Source: Bacteroidales bacterium (GTDB taxonomy: Bacteria > Bacteroidota > Bacteroidia > Bacteroidales > UBA932). From it: DNA of 8,864 bases. Location: positions 1-8,864 of the forward strand of contig JAAZCF010000278.1 of assembly GCA_012513425.1 (NCBI GenBank). Direction: 5' to 3'. Below the pieces are notes generated by a model. It saw only the letters and a program-made list of their open reading frames with translations. It searched no databases and was not told where the DNA came from. Below are positions 1-7,305 of the stretch, one piece after another; within the stretch, counting starts at the first letter, position 1; each line of letters starts with the position of its first letter. The translations under genes were made by a program, and so were the position numbers.

Positions 1-24
1 CTCTACCAACTGAGCTAATACCCC
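1..24 (-). tRNA. 5' end of a tRNA gene, cut by the left edge
   Basis: Read on the minus strand this is the first 24 bases of a tRNA: a 7-base acceptor arm GGGGTAT, the invariant T8-A9, then the D-arm sequence GCTCAGTTGGTAGAG with the conserved GG of the D loop. The anticodon lies outside the window, so the amino acid cannot be assigned; the GGGG start would fit an alanine tRNA, but that is only a guess. The gene begins 28 bases beyond the korB terminator and has a promoter-like box just upstream, so it is probably transcribed independently of the protein operon. Confidence 0.8.
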
Positions 25-33
25 TTTGTGACA

Positions 34-41
34 CAAATATA
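34..41 (-). promoter_or_regulatory. Putative -7 box of the tRNA promoter
   Basis: The minus strand reads TATATTTG, an exact match to the Bacteroidota -7 consensus TAnnTTTG. It ends 9 bases before the first tRNA base, so transcription would start at or within a few bases of the mature 5' end. No clear -33 TTTG is present; that position falls in the T-rich tract of the upstream terminator. Confidence 0.6.
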
Positions 42-52
42 AAAAATGCTTT

Positions 53-85
53 AAAAAAAAGAAGCCCGCGAGGGCTTCTTTTTGT
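53..85 (-). terminator. Intrinsic terminator after korB
   Basis: GAAGCCC (61-67) pairs with GGGCTTC (72-78) around a GCGA tetraloop on the plus strand (TCGC on the minus). Five more A-T pairs (56-60 with 79-83) extend the stem to 12 bp. On the minus strand the hairpin is followed by a run of eight Ts. It begins directly after the korB stop codon and closes the minus-strand operon. The flanking A and T tracts could let it work in both directions, but no plus-strand gene ends here within the window. Confidence 0.92.
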
Positions 86-86
86 A

Positions 87-1100
87 TTAAACTTGCCAGG
101 TAGAACCACTGGATAACAAATCATCCATATTGTGGATCTTCGATTTGGCTGAAACTTCATCAACTTGCTGCTGTACATTGGCATCATAAGTAGATGCTGC
201 AACATTGCGGATTACTCCTAAAGCAACAGGCATGTCCGGATATTTCATGTTGATAAGCTGGCTTTGCAAACTACTATCCAAGCTATCTACATGATGAGTC
301 AAGATGTCATCTTCACTGATACCATTTTCACCTATTGTAGCCACCACAAGCTTACCATCTTTAATCATTAAGCCTTTGTTACTGTCTTTACCGAATATCA
401 TTTTTTTGCCATCGCGCAAAGTAATAGTACTGTCGGCACGAGTCTCGCGTGCGGCAAAAGCAGAGTGAGCGCCATCGTTGAAAATCAGACAATTGGTAAG
501 CATCTCGCAGACTGATGTACCACTATGTTTTGCAGCTTCAACAAAAATCTCTTGGTTGAGGTTTATGTCTGAGTCCAAACCACGAGCAAAGAAAGTACCG
601 CTTGCTCCAAGCACCAACATGCCCGGAGTGAAAGGATTTTCTACAGTGCCATAAGGAGAAGTTTTGGTGATAGCACCTAACTTAGAAGTAGGACTATATT
701 GACCTTTAGTCAAACCATAGATTTGGTTGTTGAAAAGAACAATATTTATATCAACATTTCTACGAATAGCATGTATGAAATGGTTGCCGCCTATAGCCAA
801 AGCATCTCCATCACCGCAAGCTTGCCATACGCAAAGTTCGGGATTCGCTACTTTAATACCGGTGGAAATAGCTGTGGCACGACCATGAATACTATGGAAT
901 CCATAAGTATTCATATAGTATGGAAGTCTTGATGAACAACCAATTCCTGACACAAATATAATGCGCTCTTTGTCAATGCCAAGAGCCTCACTAACCATCG
1001 GAAGGGCTCTTTGAAGAGCCGCCAAAACCGCATGGTCACCGCAACCTGGACACCAACGCACCTCTTGGTTGCTCTTAAAATCTTGTGCTGTATATTTCAT
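87..1100 (-). CDS. korB: 2-oxoacid (probably 2-oxoglutarate):ferredoxin oxidoreductase, beta subunit
   Basis: Catalytic beta subunit that binds thiamine diphosphate and a [4Fe-4S] cluster. With the partner alpha-gamma chain it interconverts a 2-oxoacid plus CoA with acyl-CoA, CO2 and reduced ferredoxin in the cytoplasm. Numbered from the ATG at 1100 (337 residues, normal for the family): CPGCGDH at 17-23 and GIGCSSR at 52-58 supply cluster cysteines (C17, C20, C55), with C198 (SVCE) the likely fourth. The TPP/Mg motif runs from GDG (96-98) to NN (124-125), followed by IYGLTKGQ. A GTG six bases upstream is also in frame, but AGGAGG lies 7 bases before the ATG and only 1 base before the GTG, so the ATG is preferred. 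The gene follows korA closely and ends at a terminator. 2-Oxoglutarate is favoured over pyruvate because of the KorAB architecture; exact substrate is inferred. Confidence 0.93.
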   Translation of the reverse strand: MKYTAQDFKSNQEVRWCPGCGDHAVLAALQRALPMVSEALGIDKERIIFVSGIGCSSRLPYYMNTYGFHSIHGRATAISTGIKVANPELCVWQACGDGDALAIGGNHFIHAIRRNVDINIVLFNNQIYGLTKGQYSPTSKLGAITKTSPYGTVENPFTPGMLVLGASGTFFARGLDSDINLNQEIFVEAAKHSGTSVCEMLTNCLIFNDGAHSAFAARETRADSTITLRDGKKMIFGKDSNKGLMIKDGKLVVATIGENGISEDDILTHHVDSLDSSLQSQLINMKYPDMPVALGVIRNVAASTYDANVQQQVDEVSAKSKIHNMDDLLSSGSTWQV

Positions 1101-1107
1101 TGACACT

Positions 1108-1113
1108 CCTCCT
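1108..1113 (-). promoter_or_regulatory. Shine-Dalgarno sequence that decides the korB start
   Basis: The minus strand has a perfect AGGAGG overlapping the korA TAG stop codon, 7 bases before the korB ATG at 1098-1100. This is the only textbook Shine-Dalgarno in the window; the other genes have AT-rich leaders, as is usual in Bacteroidota. Its overlap with the korA stop suggests translational coupling that keeps the two subunits in step. Confidence 0.8.
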
Positions 1114-2944
1114 ATTGAATATTATTTACAGCATCAACAAGCTCTTTCACAATGAAAGGCTGTCCTTGCACTTTATTATATTGCAAATATTTGAATTGAG
1201 GCAGTTTTGCTCTCAGATAATCTGCAAATTGACCACTGTTAAGCTCGCATACAATAATCTTCTTGAAATAAGAGAATATTTCTTCGGTGTTCTTTGGAAG
1301 TGGGTTGATAAAGTCGAAATGAGCCAGGCCGACTTTCTTACCTTCTGCAAATAGTATATTAACAGCACTATAAAGATGACCGAAAGTTCCACCCCAACCA
1401 ACTACCAACACATCTCCATTATTATCACCGATGACCTTTAATTCAGGGAGACTTTCAGCAACTCGAGCTATTTTGTCTGCTCTGAGGCCTACCATCATCT
1501 CATGGTTGTCTGGATCGGAAGAAATAACACCTGCTGGATTCTTTTCCAAGCCGCCTACGCGATGCTCAAGACCTTTTATTCCGGGAACAGCCCATTTGCG
1601 AACCAAAGTCTTGCAGTCACGCTCGAAAGGTTTGAACTGTCCTTCGCATTCTTTTATGAAAGGTGGATTGATGGCAGGATAGTCAGTCATTGAAGGAATA
1701 TTCCAAGGTTCACTGCCGTTGGCAATAAATCCTTCAGAAAGAAGAACTACCGGCATCATATGCTCCAAAGCCAATTTTGATGCAGTAAAGGCAGCATCAA
1801 AGCAATGGGAAGGAGAGTGAGCAGCAACTACACATACCGGACATTCACCATTTCTGCCATATAGAGCTTGATCGAGGTCTGTTTGTTCAGTCTTGGTAGG
1901 GATACCTGTAGAAGGGCCACTTCTTTGAACGTCAATTACAACGAGTGGTAGTTCAGTAATCATTGCTAAGCCCAGAGCCTCTGATTTCAAACTGAGACCG
2001 GGACCTGAAGTCGATGTTACAGCAAAGTCTCCTGCATAAGCAGCACCAATAGCAGTACAAATACCTGCTATTTCATCTTCTGCCTGCATAGTTTTGACAT
2101 TAAGGCTCTTGTGAATAGCAAGTTCTTCAAGTATGGCAGTAGCTGGGGTGATAGGGTATGAGCCGCAGAATAGTTGAAGTCCACTTTTTTGTGCAGCAGC
2201 AATCAATCCCCAAGCAGTAGCCTGGTTGCCATTAATGTTTCTATATGTGCCTTTTTCTTGTTTGGCCGGTGCAATAGTATATGTATTGGCTATTGCATGG
2301 ATATTGCTTGCATAGTTATAACCATCAAACAAAACTTTTTTGTTAGGCTCAATCAAATGAGGCTTTTTGCTGAATTTCTTGTTTAAATAGGCATAGGTAT
2401 ATTCAAGAGGCCTATTGAACATAAAGAAACACATACCAAGGGTAAACATGTTCTTTGAACGGACTATGCTTTTTGCATCAAGTCCGGAATCCTTCAAACT
2501 CTCTTTTGTTAGAGTAGTGATAGGTGAATAGATAATGTTCCTGTCTTCAATGTGAAGCTCAGTTGCGGGATCCAAAGTAGCAAAACCTGCTCTTTGCAGA
2601 CCTTGCTCGTCAAATGTGTCGGTATCAACGATAATGGAAGCAGTTGGCTTGGCCCATTTAGCATTTGCCTTAAGTGCAGCCGGATTCATAGCTACCAATA
2701 CGTCGCAGAAGTCGCCAGGAGTGGTTACTTCACCACTACCTATATGGACTTCAAAACCGGAAACCCCGGAAACTGTGCCGTGAGGGGCGCGAATTTCTGC
2801 GGGGTAGTCGGGGAATGTTGAGATTTCATTCCCATATAGAGCCGAAGCGTCTGCAAACAAGGTGCCAGTTAGCTGCATTCCGTCGCCGGAGTCTCCCGCA
2901 AATCTGATAACGACATCTTTTGTGTCGATCACTTTGTGTTGCAT
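1112..2944 (-). CDS. korA: 2-oxoacid (probably 2-oxoglutarate):ferredoxin oxidoreductase, fused gamma-alpha subunit
   Basis: A 610-residue fusion of the gamma and alpha modules of a 2-oxoacid:ferredoxin oxidoreductase. Residues about 10-195 form the gamma domain, with FAGDSGDGMQ (15-24) near the start and FPDYPAEIRAPHG (44-56). After a linker, residues about 238-430 form the alpha pyrimidine-binding domain, with SYPITPAT (262-269), QAEDE (287-291) and the family signature QRSGPSTGIPTKTEQTDL (340-357). A C-terminal transketolase-C-like domain includes VLVVGWGGTFG (512-522). The C-terminal signatures and the gamma-alpha fusion favour KorA over pyruvate:ferredoxin oxidoreductase. The ATG lies 19 bases after the upstream ompH stop, with no Shine-Dalgarno and no recognisable promoter in the gap, so it is probably read from the bamA-ompH transcript. 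In anaerobic Bacteroidota this enzyme can run reductively from succinyl-CoA to 2-oxoglutarate for glutamate synthesis. No dedicated ferredoxin subunit lies in the window. Confidence 0.94.
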   Translation of the reverse strand: MQHKVIDTKDVVIRFAGDSGDGMQLTGTLFADASALYGNEISTFPDYPAEIRAPHGTVSGVSGFEVHIGSGEVTTPGDFCDVLVAMNPAALKANAKWAKPTASIIVDTDTFDEQGLQRAGFATLDPATELHIEDRNIIYSPITTLTKESLKDSGLDAKSIVRSKNMFTLGMCFFMFNRPLEYTYAYLNKKFSKKPHLIEPNKKVLFDGYNYASNIHAIANTYTIAPAKQEKGTYRNINGNQATAWGLIAAAQKSGLQLFCGSYPITPATAILEELAIHKSLNVKTMQAEDEIAGICTAIGAAYAGDFAVTSTSGPGLSLKSEALGLAMITELPLVVIDVQRSGPSTGIPTKTEQTDLDQALYGRNGECPVCVVAAHSPSHCFDAAFTASKLALEHMMPVVLLSEGFIANGSEPWNIPSMTDYPAINPPFIKECEGQFKPFERDCKTLVRKWAVPGIKGLEHRVGGLEKNPAGVISSDPDNHEMMVGLRADKIARVAESLPELKVIGDNNGDVLVVGWGGTFGHLYSAVNILFAEGKKVGLAHFDFINPLPKNTEEIFSYFKKIIVCELNSGQFADYLRAKLPQFKYLQYNKVQGQPFIVKELVDAVNNIQ

Positions 2945-2963
2945 GATATAATAAAAATTGGTT

Positions 2964-3506
2964 TTATTCCGATGTTAGTTGTGTTGGTGCTACTTTTTCT
3001 GCAGGAATGTTCAACTCTTGTTTAACAAGAGAAAGAAGATTAATTGTTTGTGTTTCGTCTGTGTAAATAATAGCTCCTGATGATGTATCAAAAACATATA
3101 CCAAGTTGTTGGCTTTACTAACTTTATTAATGGCTTCTTGAGCTTTCTGATAAATTGGTGTCATCAAAGTTTGTTCCATGTTGTTAAGGTCAGTTTGAGC
3201 AGTTTGTTGAAATTGCTGAAGACGCTGTACAATTTCTTGAAGCTCTGTCTCTTTTGATGTTTTGATTGCATCAGTCCAAGTGGCTAACTTTTGTTGGTAA
3301 GTGTTTAATTTGGTATTGTATTCAGTTTGCATCGCGTCCATCTCGTCAACTAGTTCAACTCGGTAGGCTTCCAATTGCACTCTGGCTGAGTCAGTTTCTG
3401 TCATAAGAGGTACAAGCTCGGCAGTGTTGATGTGTCCAAATTTCTGTGCGAATGCACCTGTTGTTGCTAATGCAGCGAAGATCAAAATGAGAGTAAGTTT
3501 TTTCAT
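2964..3506 (-). CDS. OmpH/Skp-family periplasmic chaperone (second copy in the operon)
   Basis: A 180-residue periplasmic chaperone of the OmpH/Skp family, expected to hold unfolded outer-membrane proteins on their way to BamA. Residues 1-20 are a signal peptide: MKK, a hydrophobic core, and AFA|Q as the likely signal peptidase I site. The mature protein starts with the family's short strand (FGHINTAEL). A long charged and Gln-rich coiled coil (about 40-130) follows, which would be a Skp tentacle, and then the returning strand NLVYVFDTSSGAIIY. The tail after about 165 (IPAEKVAPTQLTSE) is longer than in its neighbour. Its ATG is 5 bases after the stop of the first ompH, so the two are surely co-translated. 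Sequence similarity between the two copies is low outside the shared fold, suggesting an old duplication with separate roles. The mature part has no cysteine. Confidence 0.9.
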   Translation of the reverse strand: MKKLTLILIFAALATTGAFAQKFGHINTAELVPLMTETDSARVQLEAYRVELVDEMDAMQTEYNTKLNTYQQKLATWTDAIKTSKETELQEIVQRLQQFQQTAQTDLNNMEQTLMTPIYQKAQEAINKVSKANNLVYVFDTSSGAIIYTDETQTINLLSLVKQELNIPAEKVAPTQLTSE

Positions 3507-3511
3507 TTTCT

Positions 3512-4024
3512 TTATTTTCTATTTAAATATTCAATTGTTTGTTGTGTTAAGTCGTATCTATCGTTTTTGAAGACAATGCCTGTTGTGACTGCAAGGTCAA
3601 TAATCATTGAACAATTGTTTTTGTATGCAACTGCATCAATTGCGTTTTGAAGCTTAGTCTTGATAGGAGCGAGAAGTTCTTCAGACTTGTTCGCCATCAC
3701 ACCATCTTCTCCAAAAAAGGTATTTTGTTTAGTCTTCAGCGCTTTTTCTTTAGTAATTATTTCATCTTCTCTTTGTTGACGCTCACTTGCAGAAAGAGAG
3801 GCTTTCTTATTCTGATAATCTTTATATAAGGCATTAATATCGTCGTACTCTGACTCAATAGTAGCACGATATTTCTCTGCCAAATCGTTTAAATCGGCTT
3901 GAACTGATTGGTATTCTGGAACAGAAGCCAAAATATCTTCAGTGTTGATGTAACATACACTTTGGGCTTGCAGACCAATGGAAGCTGCGAGTGCCAGACA
4001 AATGGATAATGCAATCTTTTTCAT
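3512..4024 (-). CDS. OmpH/Skp-family periplasmic chaperone (first copy in the operon)
   Basis: A 170-residue OmpH/Skp-type chaperone encoded 12 bases after bamA. The signal peptide spans residues 1-20, with LQA|Q as the likely cleavage site. The mature chain has the N-terminal strand SVCYINTEDIL, a Lys/Glu/Gln-rich coiled coil (about 40-115), then the family's closing segment LLAPIKTKLQNAIDAVAYKNN and the strands CSMIIDLAV and GIVFKNDRYDLT. Placement between bamA and a second ompH is the usual Bacteroidota arrangement and supports a role in delivering outer-membrane proteins to the BAM complex. Two cysteines (C24 and C138) lie on strands that are expected to be neighbours in the small head domain, so a disulfide is possible. 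The start is the only reasonable one, because it gives a complete signal peptide. Confidence 0.9.
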   Translation of the reverse strand: MKKIALSICLALAASIGLQAQSVCYINTEDILASVPEYQSVQADLNDLAEKYRATIESEYDDINALYKDYQNKKASLSASERQQREDEIITKEKALKTKQNTFFGEDGVMANKSEELLAPIKTKLQNAIDAVAYKNNCSMIIDLAVTTGIVFKNDRYDLTQQTIEYLNRK

Positions 4025-4036
4025 GTTTCTAATGTT

Positions 4037-6565
4037 TTAAAATTCTTGTCCAATCATAAAATGGAATTGACCTTTACGTTCTGCTGATGAATCAAAGCCG
4101 TATCCCCAATCAACGCCAAGTAAACCAATCATTGGAAGGAATATTCTAAGGCCTGCACCGGCTGAGCGCTTGATTTGGAATGGGTTGAAATTATTGATAT
4201 CAGCCCAGCAATTACCTCCTTCAGCAAAGAGTAATGCATAAATGGTGGATTGTGGCTGTAGCATGATAGGGTAGCGAAGTTCAACCGTAAATTTGTCATA
4301 CAAATTACCATTATACGCCCCATCCTCGGTAGGAGTAAGAGAGTAGTTTTCATAACCTCTCAATGAGATGATGTCTTGACCATAGGTGCTATAGCCGGAC
4401 ATACCATCACCACCGACCAAGAAACCTTCAAATGGAGAATAGCCCCAGTTCCTATTGTAGAACCCCAAATATCCAAACTGAGCTCGTGTCATTAGTACAA
4501 AGTCACCTGCGAGGGTAATAAAGTTGCTGGCTTTGAGAGTCCATTTGTTGTACTCAATCCATTTATAATGATCCGCATCGGATAGACTATTGTAATCAAA
4601 GTCTTTAGCAACATTCTTGCGCATCAATGAGTATGGAGGAGTTAATTGCATCCCGAAGGAAATATCAGAACCGGTGCGTGGATATATGGTTTGGTCAGTT
4701 GAGTTTCTGGCCAATGTCAGCGTATAGTTTATGTTATGTGATTTACCATTAGAGAAAATGAAATAGTAATTCCAATCTTGGAGAGTATAAGTCTGCCAAC
4801 TTAATGTGTGGTAAAGCACAAAATAGTTATCTGGCCATTTCAAGCGACTTCCCAATGATACTGACGCTCCGGATACTTCCATGAACTGGTCATTGTTCAG
4901 CACTTGATAATAGGTTGATATGTATGAGTTTGTTTGCCTTGTGAAATATGCGGAGAGGCTCAGCGAAGTAGGTTTTTTACCAAACAACCAGGGTTCCATA
5001 AATGAGCCGGAAATTGCAGTGTAGTAAGAACCATTAGTCTGATAACGGAACGCGAGAGTTTGGTTGTCTCCTAGTGGAACTGGTTTCCAAGCATCAAGGT
5101 CGAACATATTTCGTGTGGAGAAATTACTAAAATTGATGCCGACAGTACCTACAAACATGCCTGCTCCCCAGCCGCCAGATAGCTCTAATTGACTATTCGC
5201 TTTTTCTTCAACATTAAAAGATATGTCAACTGTATTGTCCAATACGTTTGGCGAAAGGTTCCATCCTGTGCCTTGCTGAGTGATTTTCTCAGCGTCAAAG
5301 TTTGTCATTGTCCCAAGCTCACGAATAGAACGCTCAAAATCTGTTTGACGATAGAGATAACCAGGACGTGTGTATACTGCGCGACGAATCACATTCTCAT
5401 TAGTGACATTGTTACCGCTGATGACTACATTGTTAAATGTGGCTTGCTTTCCCTCTACTATTCTTATCTCAACATCAACAGAATCCTCAACAATGTTGGT
5501 TTCAACAGGAGTCACATTGAAAAATAAGTAACCATTATTTCTAAACAATGTGGAAATGGTCAATTCCCCTTCTTTTCCGCCGCCATAGAGCCTCTCATTG
5601 AGAGTGACAATATCATAGATATCACCTTTCTTGATTTTCAGAACCTGATTTAGGTCTTCAGCTCCATAGATAGAATTTCCTGTCCATGAAATATTGCGGA
5701 AATAGTATCGCTTTCCTTGATCAATATTGAACAGTATGCCCAACTTCGAACTATCATCTGGCATGGTGTAGATAGAGTCTTGAATGATTTTAGCATCGCG
5801 ATAACCTAGTTCATTGAAAGCATCAATAAGGGTTGACTTGTCGTTATCGTACTCTTTTTCGTTAAATTTTTTACTTGATAATAAGTTATACCACTTGGCA
5901 GACTTAGTCTTTTTCATAGATCTGTCAAGCTTGAAAGTATTGATACCCTCAATACCATCGTAGTTAATTTCTTTGATTTTGATTTTTGGACCTTTATTTA
6001 TAGCAAAATTGACTCTGACAGCATTGTTTATGACAGTGTCTTGTTCTTGCTGCACATCTACAGCTGTGTTAAGGAAACCTTTTTCTTTGAAATAGTCCTT
6101 AATAACGCCGATAGAACTTGTGACAATATAGTCTGACAATTCGCCTCCACGACGCAGACTGAGTTTCTCTTTGAGCTCGTCTTTCTCGCTGTTTTTGATG
6201 CCACTGAAATCCCAAGCAGACACTCTTGGCCTTTCCACGATTTTCATTTTGAAAAAAGCCGTGTCAGCAGAAGCTGAAAGAGAGTCGACATACAAAGCAA
6301 CATTTGAAAAATATCTTTGAAGCCAAAGCCTTTTGACGATAGAAGAAACTTCGTCGCTAGGTACTGTGATTGATTGCCCGGCAGACATCCCTGTGAGAGC
6401 TACAATTTGATCAGGATTGAGATAATTGGTGCCTTCTACAGAAACTCCGCCAATAATGTATGTTTTGGGATTGGAATAGTCTACTATGATGCCATTTCCT
6501 GTCTGAGCATTAGCTAGAACTGGAATGAGGGAAAGTATAAAAAGAAAAGTTCTGAAATATTTCAT
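4037..6565 (-). CDS. bamA: Outer membrane protein assembly factor BamA (Omp85 family)
   Basis: Central insertase of the BAM complex, which folds beta-barrel proteins into the outer membrane. It has 842 residues, in the normal range. A signal peptide (1-20, ANA|Q) is followed by a short spacer. Five POTRA repeats follow, at about 36-111, 114-191, 195-283, 287-372 and 376-453, each with a recognisable opening strand and a later GY/GF turn (for example EKGFLNTAV, NELGYRDAK, RNNGYLFFN). The 16-strand barrel runs from about 457 to the end. It carries the Omp85 loop-6 motif LRGYEN (735-740) and ends in the aromatic signature FHFMIGQEF with terminal Phe, the usual outer-membrane targeting signal. 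Its start lies 33 bases after uppS, with a promoter-like box in the gap, so it may be driven both by read-through from nadK-uppS and by its own promoter. The gene is intact. Confidence 0.97.
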   Translation of the reverse strand: MKYFRTFLFILSLIPVLANAQTGNGIIVDYSNPKTYIIGGVSVEGTNYLNPDQIVALTGMSAGQSITVPSDEVSSIVKRLWLQRYFSNVALYVDSLSASADTAFFKMKIVERPRVSAWDFSGIKNSEKDELKEKLSLRRGGELSDYIVTSSIGVIKDYFKEKGFLNTAVDVQQEQDTVINNAVRVNFAINKGPKIKIKEINYDGIEGINTFKLDRSMKKTKSAKWYNLLSSKKFNEKEYDNDKSTLIDAFNELGYRDAKIIQDSIYTMPDDSSKLGILFNIDQGKRYYFRNISWTGNSIYGAEDLNQVLKIKKGDIYDIVTLNERLYGGGKEGELTISTLFRNNGYLFFNVTPVETNIVEDSVDVEIRIVEGKQATFNNVVISGNNVTNENVIRRAVYTRPGYLYRQTDFERSIRELGTMTNFDAEKITQQGTGWNLSPNVLDNTVDISFNVEEKANSQLELSGGWGAGMFVGTVGINFSNFSTRNMFDLDAWKPVPLGDNQTLAFRYQTNGSYYTAISGSFMEPWLFGKKPTSLSLSAYFTRQTNSYISTYYQVLNNDQFMEVSGASVSLGSRLKWPDNYFVLYHTLSWQTYTLQDWNYYFIFSNGKSHNINYTLTLARNSTDQTIYPRTGSDISFGMQLTPPYSLMRKNVAKDFDYNSLSDADHYKWIEYNKWTLKASNFITLAGDFVLMTRAQFGYLGFYNRNWGYSPFEGFLVGGDGMSGYSTYGQDIISLRGYENYSLTPTEDGAYNGNLYDKFTVELRYPIMLQPQSTIYALLFAEGGNCWADINNFNPFQIKRSAGAGLRIFLPMIGLLGVDWGYGFDSSAERKGQFHFMIGQEF

Positions 6566-6584
6566 CCGAAAAATCTATAAGGCG

Positions 6585-6592
6585 CAAATGTA
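6585..6592 (-). promoter_or_regulatory. Putative -7 box of an internal bamA promoter
   Basis: The minus strand reads TACATTTG, an exact TAnnTTTG match, 19 bases before the bamA ATG and within the 33-base gap after uppS. Transcription would start roughly 7 bases downstream, leaving a leader of about 12 bases. No good -33 TTTG is visible at the expected distance, which would lie inside the end of uppS. The preceding AATTG is also found in front of the nadK box. Confidence 0.5.
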
Positions 6593-6598
6593 CAATTA

Positions 6599-7300
6599 TT
6601 AATTTATATTACCATACCTTCGATTTCTATTTTCAAAGCTGTCGAGGGCGGCTTGAAAAGTGGTTTTGCGAAAATCAGGCCAAAGCACATCACAGAAGTA
6701 AAATTCGCTGTAGGCACATTGCCAAAGCATATAATTGCTGATGCGATGCTCTCCGCCTGTGCGGATAAGAAGGTCTGGGTCAGGGATTCCAGAGGTCGCC
6801 AGAAAGTTTTCAAATTGACTGTAGTCCAAAGGCTTTTCTCCGCTGAGCTTGCCGGATAATAATTGTTCCTTATATTTATTCACTGCTTGTAGTATATCCC
6901 ATTTCCCACTGTAACTGAGCATTAGTATCAACCAAAGTCGGTTATTGTTTTCAGACTTTTTTTCAAGCGTTTCAATCTCTTCAATTAGTTGGCCGGATAG
7001 TCTTTGCCTGTTGCCGATGGTCATAAATCTTACGCCATTTTTCATAAAAGTTTCTTCTTCGGCTTTTATAGCGCCCATCATCAGATTCATCAGTCCTTCA
7101 ACTTCTTCTTGCGGACGATTCCAATTCTCTTCTGAAAATGTGTAGAGACTTAGGTATTTGATGCCTTTTTCAACAGCAAATTCAGTGCAAGATCTTACAC
7201 TTTCTATGCCTGCATTATGGCCGAAAAGTCTCTTATTGCCTTTTTGTTGGGCCCAACGCCCATTACCATCCATTATTATGGACACATGTTGTGGAATCAT
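6599..7300 (-). CDS. uppS: Undecaprenyl diphosphate synthase (cis-prenyltransferase)
   Basis: Adds isopentenyl units in cis to farnesyl diphosphate to make the C55 carrier lipid for peptidoglycan and surface polysaccharides. From the ATG at 7300 it has 233 residues, normal for the family. Conserved regions are all present: IIMDGNGRWA (8-17, with catalytic/Mg-binding Asp11), GHNAG (27-31), LYTFSEENWNRP (52-63), and IRTGGEHRISNY (179-190) followed by LWQCAYSEF. Arg180, Glu184, Arg186 and Ser188 match diphosphate-binding residues of the E. coli enzyme. An in-frame TTG at 7307-7309 overlaps the nadK stop and would add three residues; the ATG, 5 bases after the nadK TGA, places IPQHVSIIMDG at the usual N-terminus and is preferred. 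No promoter is seen before it, so it should be co-transcribed with nadK. Confidence 0.96.
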   Translation of the reverse strand: MIPQHVSIIMDGNGRWAQQKGNKRLFGHNAGIESVRSCTEFAVEKGIKYLSLYTFSEENWNRPQEEVEGLMNLMMGAIKAEEETFMKNGVRFMTIGNRQRLSGQLIEEIETLEKKSENNNRLWLILMLSYSGKWDILQAVNKYKEQLLSGKLSGEKPLDYSQFENFLATSGIPDPDLLIRTGGEHRISNYMLWQCAYSEFYFCDVLWPDFRKTTFQAALDSFENRNRRYGNIN

Positions 7301-7305
7301 ATTTA

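Noticed and set aside
699..932. Plus-strand open frame opposite korB
   Set aside because: It is antisense to the TPP-binding core of korB, with no independent coding signal.
1431..1682. Plus-strand open frames opposite korA (also 2174-2386 and 2552-2821)
   Set aside because: They are fully antisense to korA, have no family resemblance, and have unnatural composition (Ser/Cys/Arg-rich).
2945..2963. A separate korAB promoter in the gap after ompH
   Set aside because: The 19 bases and the end of ompH contain no TAnnTTTG box on the minus strand, so there is nothing to support a call.
4129..4353. 74-codon minus-strand frame inside the 3' end of bamA
   Set aside because: It is a different frame of the same strand within the conserved BamA barrel, and bamA itself needs no frameshift.
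5189..5527. 112-codon plus-strand open frame opposite bamA
   Set aside because: It lies wholly inside the POTRA region of a confidently identified bamA, has no recognisable domain, and has no promoter or ribosome-binding site. It is an antisense shadow.
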